From the NCBI RefSeq assembly GCF_000424385.1, contig NZ_AUJU01000011.1, positions 87,797 to 151,796 of the forward strand: 64,000 bases of DNA, read 5' to 3'. Positions 60,414 through 64,000 of this stretch are shown here, one piece after another (position 1 is the stretch's first letter; the number at the start of each line of letters is the position of its first letter). A program made the translations under genes and the position numbers. A model generated the notes under the pieces. The model ran no database searches and was not told the DNA's origin. It saw only the letters and a list, made by a program, of their open reading frames with translations. The DNA is from Butyrivibrio sp. LC3010 (lineage in GTDB: Bacteria; Bacillota; Clostridia; Lachnospirales; Lachnospiraceae).

Positions 60414-61941
60414 TCGCACTTCTTCCGTAAGTCTTAGCCATATCAAGCATGCGCTCAGCGAGCTCATCAGTACATGCATCGCTCTTCATGCGCCATGTCC
60501 AGTTATTGCCAAGAGTTGACGGAGTATTTATTCTGGCTTCTTTTCCAAGTTCAAGATAATCCTGCATAGGAATAATTGCAGTATTTGAAACTGAGGAAAA
60601 GCATGCACGTATAAATTCCCAGACTACTCCTTTGTTTGACTTGATATTAAGGTACTTCTTTGCAAAATTCTTATCAGTTCTCGGAATAGTGTTATACCAT
60701 CCAAGAGTTGTATCATTGTCATGTGTTCCGGTATAAACAATACTATTCTGAACATAGTTATGAGGAAGATAATCGCTCTCTTCTCTTGCATCGAAAGCAA
60801 ACTGCAATATCTTCATTCCCGGGAACTTGGTTCTCTTAACAAGAGCTATAACAGAAGGTGTGAGGTATCCCAAATCCTCAGCAATAACTCTGAGCTCTCC
60901 CAGTTCTTTTTTCATAACTTCAAATAGCTTGTAACCGGGTCCCTTAACCCACTTGCCATTCTCTGCAGTAGGTTCGCCAAACGGAATTGAATAATATTCA
61001 TCAAAACCGCGGAAGTGATCGATTCTTACCACATCATAAAGCTTGTAGCAGCCTTTAATACGATTCATCCACCACTTGAAGCCTGTTTTCTCATGATATT
61101 CCCAATCATATAAAGGATTGCCCCAAAGCTGTCCGGTTTTACTAAAAGCATCAGGCGGGCATCCCGCAACCGCGATGGGCATATTCTCCTCATCAAGCTG
61201 GAACAGCTCCGGATTAGCCCAGGTATCAGCTGAGTCAAAGGCAACATAAATCGGAATATCGCCTATAATATCAATGCCTTTTTTGTTGGCATAATTTTTT
61301 AATTCAAACCACTGCTTCATGAACAGGAACTGGATGAACTCATGCAGTCCTATCATGTCTTCATATTTCTTTTTAGCTTCCGCAAGTGCCTCAGGTTTTC
61401 TGAGTTTCAGATCCTCGGGCCACTCGATCCAGCTAAGTCCGCTGTAACGCTGCTTTAATGCCATATACAAAGCATAGTCAGGAAGCCAGTCTTCATTTTC
61501 CTTTACAAAAGCATCAAACTCTGTCTTAAATTCAGGGACAGGCTCCTTTGTAGAGGTTGTAGACAACCCCGCATTCACATATGCCGAATAAAGCACTTCA
61601 TATCTTTTCTTGAAAAGTCTTTCATAATCTACGGATAATTCATCAGCACCAAAGTTAACCTTATCTACTTCTTCCTTTTTCAGGAATCCCATGTCGATCA
61701 GCTTTTCAAGGTCTACATAATATGAATTTCCCGCATAGGTTGAAAATGACTGATAAGGTGAATCACCATAACTTGTAGGACCAAGTGGTAAAAGCTGCCA
61801 GTAACTCTGACCTGCTTTTGCAAGAAAATCCACAAATTCGTATGCTTCCTTTGAAAAGGCGCCAATTCCGTATTTGGACGGAAGACTGAAAATCGGCATA
61901 AGCACGCCGCATGCTCTTTTATTTTTTACTTTTTTAGCCAT
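60406..61941 (-). CDS. malQ: 4-alpha-glucanotransferase (amylomaltase)
   Basis: 511 residues from the ATG at 61939-61941, preferred because AAAGGA lies nine bases before it; an ATG three codons earlier is too close to that site. GH77 motifs: MPIFSLPSKYGIGAFSKEAY, QLLPLGPTSYGDSPYQSFS, VVRIDHFRGFDEYYSIP (nucleophile Asp), LRVIAEDLGYLTPSV (acid/base Glu) and YTGTHDNDTTLGW (third Asp). It shuffles maltooligosaccharide chains, supplying substrate for glycogen phosphorylase, encoded at the window's left end. Confidence 0.96.
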   Translation of the reverse strand: MAKKVKNKRACGVLMPIFSLPSKYGIGAFSKEAYEFVDFLAKAGQSYWQLLPLGPTSYGDSPYQSFSTYAGNSYYVDLEKLIDMGFLKKEEVDKVNFGADELSVDYERLFKKRYEVLYSAYVNAGLSTTSTKEPVPEFKTEFDAFVKENEDWLPDYALYMALKQRYSGLSWIEWPEDLKLRKPEALAEAKKKYEDMIGLHEFIQFLFMKQWFELKNYANKKGIDIIGDIPIYVAFDSADTWANPELFQLDEENMPIAVAGCPPDAFSKTGQLWGNPLYDWEYHEKTGFKWWMNRIKGCYKLYDVVRIDHFRGFDEYYSIPFGEPTAENGKWVKGPGYKLFEVMKKELGELRVIAEDLGYLTPSVIALVKRTKFPGMKILQFAFDAREESDYLPHNYVQNSIVYTGTHDNDTTLGWYNTIPRTDKNFAKKYLNIKSNKGVVWEFIRACFSSVSNTAIIPMQDYLELGKEARINTPSTLGNNWTWRMKSDACTDELAERMLDMAKTYGRSANV

Positions 61942-61986
61942 GTCCCTCATTCCTTTTTTTCAATCAGATTCAAGAAACCAAAAGAA

Positions 61987-62913
61987 TTATAGTCCGTTAT
62001 CTCTAATACCCCATATCAGGTTACGCCACTGCTCCATCTGCTCTGTAGTCATGAAGCCATTGGAAGTACCCATATATCCAATCTTGTAGGATGAGAAAAG
62101 AAGGGCATTCTTAATAGAGTTGACTGAATCCTCCGTCTCCTGATAATAGTGCAGAAAACATGCAAATAATGCATTACCTGCACCAACCGTATTAACTATT
62201 TCATTTGTTTTAACTGTTTTATAATCAGCGATAAAACCGCCTTTTTTGTCAAAGAGAATAACACCCTTGGATCCGCGACCCATAATTATTATCTCTGTTC
62301 CATAGGTTTTGCTTATTCCTCTTATAAAATCGTAGGGATCTTCCTCAAGCTGATCATCCGAAAAATAAAGAATGGATGCAGCATCAAGAAAATCTCTGTT
62401 ATACTTTTCTTTTTCCCTGCAGAAATTTCGAATATTAACAGCAAGCTTTTTATTATTCTCAGCCGCTGCAACAGCAAAAGGCCTGCAGAAATTGGCATTT
62501 GCAAGAACTACCATATCAGCCCAACCTGCAAGAGGTGCGAACATGGACATATCGTAAACCTTGTCGCGCAGATCCTTGATATCCTCAAATATCTGTCTTC
62601 TGCGCTCTTTATCATAAAGAATTACACAGGTAGGGGTCTCCTCCATCTGCTGGACAACGTACTGTGTAGAGAGTTCAATCTTAGATCCGGGCGGATTAAG
62701 ATCATCGACAGATTTGTCACGCCCTATGATCGACATAAACTCAACCTCATCACCCAGCCATCTGAGTGCCAACGATTCATTGTAAGCATCACCACCAAGT
62801 CCAGTGTAAATGGAATTAACCTCAGTTGTAAGCGGTGCATACTCTATCGGAACCTTGCTGACTCTAACGATTGTCTCGACCTGCGTGATACCTGCTACGA
62901 CGAATTTTCCCAT
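61987..62913 (-). CDS. PfkB-fold carbohydrate kinase-like protein, catalytic Asp replaced by Asn
   Basis: 308 residues. Ribokinase fold marks: FVVAGITQVETIVRVSKVPI, the N-terminal YTGLGGDAYNESLALRWLG glycine motif, ILYFSDDQLEEDPYDF, IIIMGRGSKGVILF and the second signature NTVGAGNALFACFL. In active enzymes that signature is DTxGAGD; here the catalytic base is Asn247 and the leading Asp is Asn. It may therefore be inactive or very slow, perhaps a sugar-binding regulator. ATG after AAAGGAGG. 45 bp before malQ, same direction. Confidence 0.85.
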   Translation of the reverse strand: MGKFVVAGITQVETIVRVSKVPIEYAPLTTEVNSIYTGLGGDAYNESLALRWLGDEVEFMSIIGRDKSVDDLNPPGSKIELSTQYVVQQMEETPTCVILYDKERRRQIFEDIKDLRDKVYDMSMFAPLAGWADMVVLANANFCRPFAVAAAENNKKLAVNIRNFCREKEKYNRDFLDAASILYFSDDQLEEDPYDFIRGISKTYGTEIIIMGRGSKGVILFDKKGGFIADYKTVKTNEIVNTVGAGNALFACFLHYYQETEDSVNSIKNALLFSSYKIGYMGTSNGFMTTEQMEQWRNLIWGIRDNGL

Positions 62914-62949
62914 GTGTGCCTCCTTTGAAACCCGGTATTAAACCGTTTG

Positions 62950-63552
62950 TTAATCGTACGACATCGCACGAAGCATGTTCATGTATTTCAAAACCTCTTC
63001 ATAATAGCCATCCGGCTGGAAAACACCCTCCCGGAACATTCTTTCGAGAATTTCCTTATTTACCATCTGTATCATGTCATCAATAATCTGATAGTTCACT
63101 TCCGGTTTAAATCTTGTTATATCACCTCTGTCGAGAATACTGCGTATCATCGCCTCGTAGTTCTGCCTTGTCTGCAATATGGCCGATGCAGCTTCCGGCG
63201 TATCCTCAATCCCTGCATTATATAAAAAAAGCTGAATATACGGATACTGTCCCATGCAAATTGATAATACTCTTTCAATTTCCTCTCTTATTTTGAAAAA
63301 ATCGGTGATATCCCTCGATACTCCTGTCGTGATCTCCAAATTGATAACACGGATACTGTAATCATAAATAAACTGATACAATCCAAGCTTAGTCTCAAAA
63401 TAGTGAAAAATAAGTCCCTTGCTTATACCTGCCATTTTGACAATATCATCAGTGCTGGCGTGCATATATCCGCCAAGGGCAAACGCCCTGAGTGCAGCAT
63501 TAATGATACGATCCTGCTTTTCTTTTTTAAGATCAAAAAATTTTTCGTTCAT
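62950..63552 (-). CDS. TetR-family transcriptional regulator
   Basis: 200 residues. The N-terminal HTH reads QDRIINAALRAFALGGYMHA, STDDIVKMAGISKGLIFHYF, the standard TetR pattern, followed by a mostly helical ligand domain. A palindrome right at its start point (63579-63588) suggests self-repression. The PfkB-like gene begins 36 bp after its stop, so they may share a transcript. ATG after TAGGAGA. Inducer unknown. Confidence 0.93.
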   Translation of the reverse strand: MNEKFFDLKKEKQDRIINAALRAFALGGYMHASTDDIVKMAGISKGLIFHYFETKLGLYQFIYDYSIRVINLEITTGVSRDITDFFKIREEIERVLSICMGQYPYIQLFLYNAGIEDTPEAASAILQTRQNYEAMIRSILDRGDITRFKPEVNYQIIDDMIQMVNKEILERMFREGVFQPDGYYEEVLKYMNMLRAMSYD

Positions 63553-63578
63553 GAAAAACGTATCTCCTAAAATTGACC

Positions 63579-63622
63579 GGACTAGTCCATTTCAATATAG
63601 CATTTTAAGTGTATTTTTTCAA
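63579..63622 (-). promoter_or_regulatory. Promoter and likely operator of the TetR gene
   Basis: Minus-strand TTGAAA (63617-63622) and TATATT (63594-63599), 17 bp apart. GGACTAGTCC (63579-63588), a perfect 10-bp palindrome, covers the start point. It differs from the TACGGTCG operator at 16924. Confidence 0.65.
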
Positions 63623-63684
63623 TGATTTCGCTTCAAATGCTTTTCTTATCTGATAAATTCCCATCTTTGACAGTTGATGTATAT

Positions 63685-63729
63685 AAAAAGTCTCACAACC
63701 CTTGTATATAGGGCATTGTGAGACTTTTT
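63685..63729. terminator. Bidirectional terminator after the transposase gene
   Basis: Perfect 14-bp stem AAAAAGTCTCACAA (63685-63698) with TTGTGAGACTTTTT (63716-63729), with a short inner CCC/GGG stem. It lies 28 bp past the transposase stop. Confidence 0.9.
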
Positions 63730-63756
63730 CTCTTCGTTTTGAAGTATAGTATTTTT

Positions 63757-64000
63757 TTACTTCCCTTTACTTTTCTTTTGGATTGTTTTCATCTGGCTTT
63801 TGGTTATGAACTCATAGTCGGTACGGAAGCCGCATGCTTCATGCAACTTATCGGTAAGTTTTGTCCTACGATAGGTAGGCATGAATCCCTGTTCTTTAAT
63901 GTCTGCAAAATTCATCCCCCTAAGTGTGCTCAAGATCTCGTCGCAAGTATAACTGTCATCGATACGCATCTCTAAGTATCTGTAGACGATAAGAGCAAGG
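63757..64000 (-). mobile_element. C-terminal end of an IS1634-like transposase (cut by window edge)
   Basis: The frame runs in from the right edge: LALIVYRYLEMRIDD, YTCDEILSTLRGMNFADI, YRRTKLTDKLHEACGFRTDY and FITKSQMKTI to the stop at 63757. This is the usual end of DDE transposases of the IS1634/IS4 group (the E-helix and C-terminal tail). The stop is followed by a strong terminator; the element's terminal repeats are not recognisable here. Confidence 0.85.

Overview
The window looks like chromosome of a low-GC Gram-positive anaerobe of the family Lachnospiraceae, probably close to Butyrivibrio or Pseudobutyrivibrio. This rests on a DUF4250 protein, an HrcA-type CIRCE site before clpB, the trigger factor-clpP-clpX-engB order, SGNH/LCP/sortase-type envelope proteins, and a multi-hairpin repeat whose translation (a peptide containing FCGQKRKSPAK) I associate from memory with Butyrivibrio. 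The genus call is recall and inference; no rRNA or tRNA gene was found. Nearly every gene is on the minus strand; the only convincing plus-strand CDS is the Rpn-type nuclease at 40857-41699.

Left end, 1-7530: the N-terminal part of glycogen phosphorylase with a LacI-type double operator, a LacI regulator, and a run of secreted or membrane proteins (SH3-SGNH, VanZ, a Ser/Asp-rich anchored protein, a FecR-domain protein). 7731-17828: a SWIM-SNF2 helicase, a lone AmrS-like radical SAM enzyme, an SGNH lipoprotein, SfsA, a P-loop kinase, a PIF1-like ATPase that has lost its second motor domain, a decayed Rpn gene next to a strong TetR-style promoter-operator, and a Fic protein.

18491-30967 is one long, visibly AT-rich surface-polysaccharide operon. 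It reads dehydratase, initiating phosphosugar transferase, aminotransferase, GT2, Stealth, GT52-like sialyltransferase, Wzx, Wzy, a CMP-nonulosonate synthetase/PseG fusion, NeuB-like synthase and GT11 fucosyltransferase. A second initiating transferase (38660-40033) and a CpsB-Wzz-CpsD-LCP operon (47770 down to 42898, ending with a sortase-fold lipoprotein that has lost all three catalytic residues) make up the rest of the envelope system. Both initiating units (30967 and 40033) are preceded by the same two-part leader: a dispersed promoter/terminator repeat followed by a second terminator whose apical loop can pair with an upstream strand. Between them lies a rearranged patch (31213-41699) with an orphan macro-domain protein, an AAA/PD-(D/E)XK protein, two Rpn nucleases and a broken HTH antitoxin.

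48272-56020 holds proteostasis genes (clpB, clpX, clpP, tig) and engB. 57699-63552 is carbohydrate-related: a solute-binding lipoprotein without permeases, a LacI regulator overlapping malQ, a PfkB-fold protein with an Asn at the catalytic Asp position, and an autoregulated TetR. The right edge cuts an IS1634-like transposase. The observations I rate highest are the paired polysaccharide leader RNAs, the triple-dead sortase, and two tandem duplications that copy the stop-codon end of a gene.
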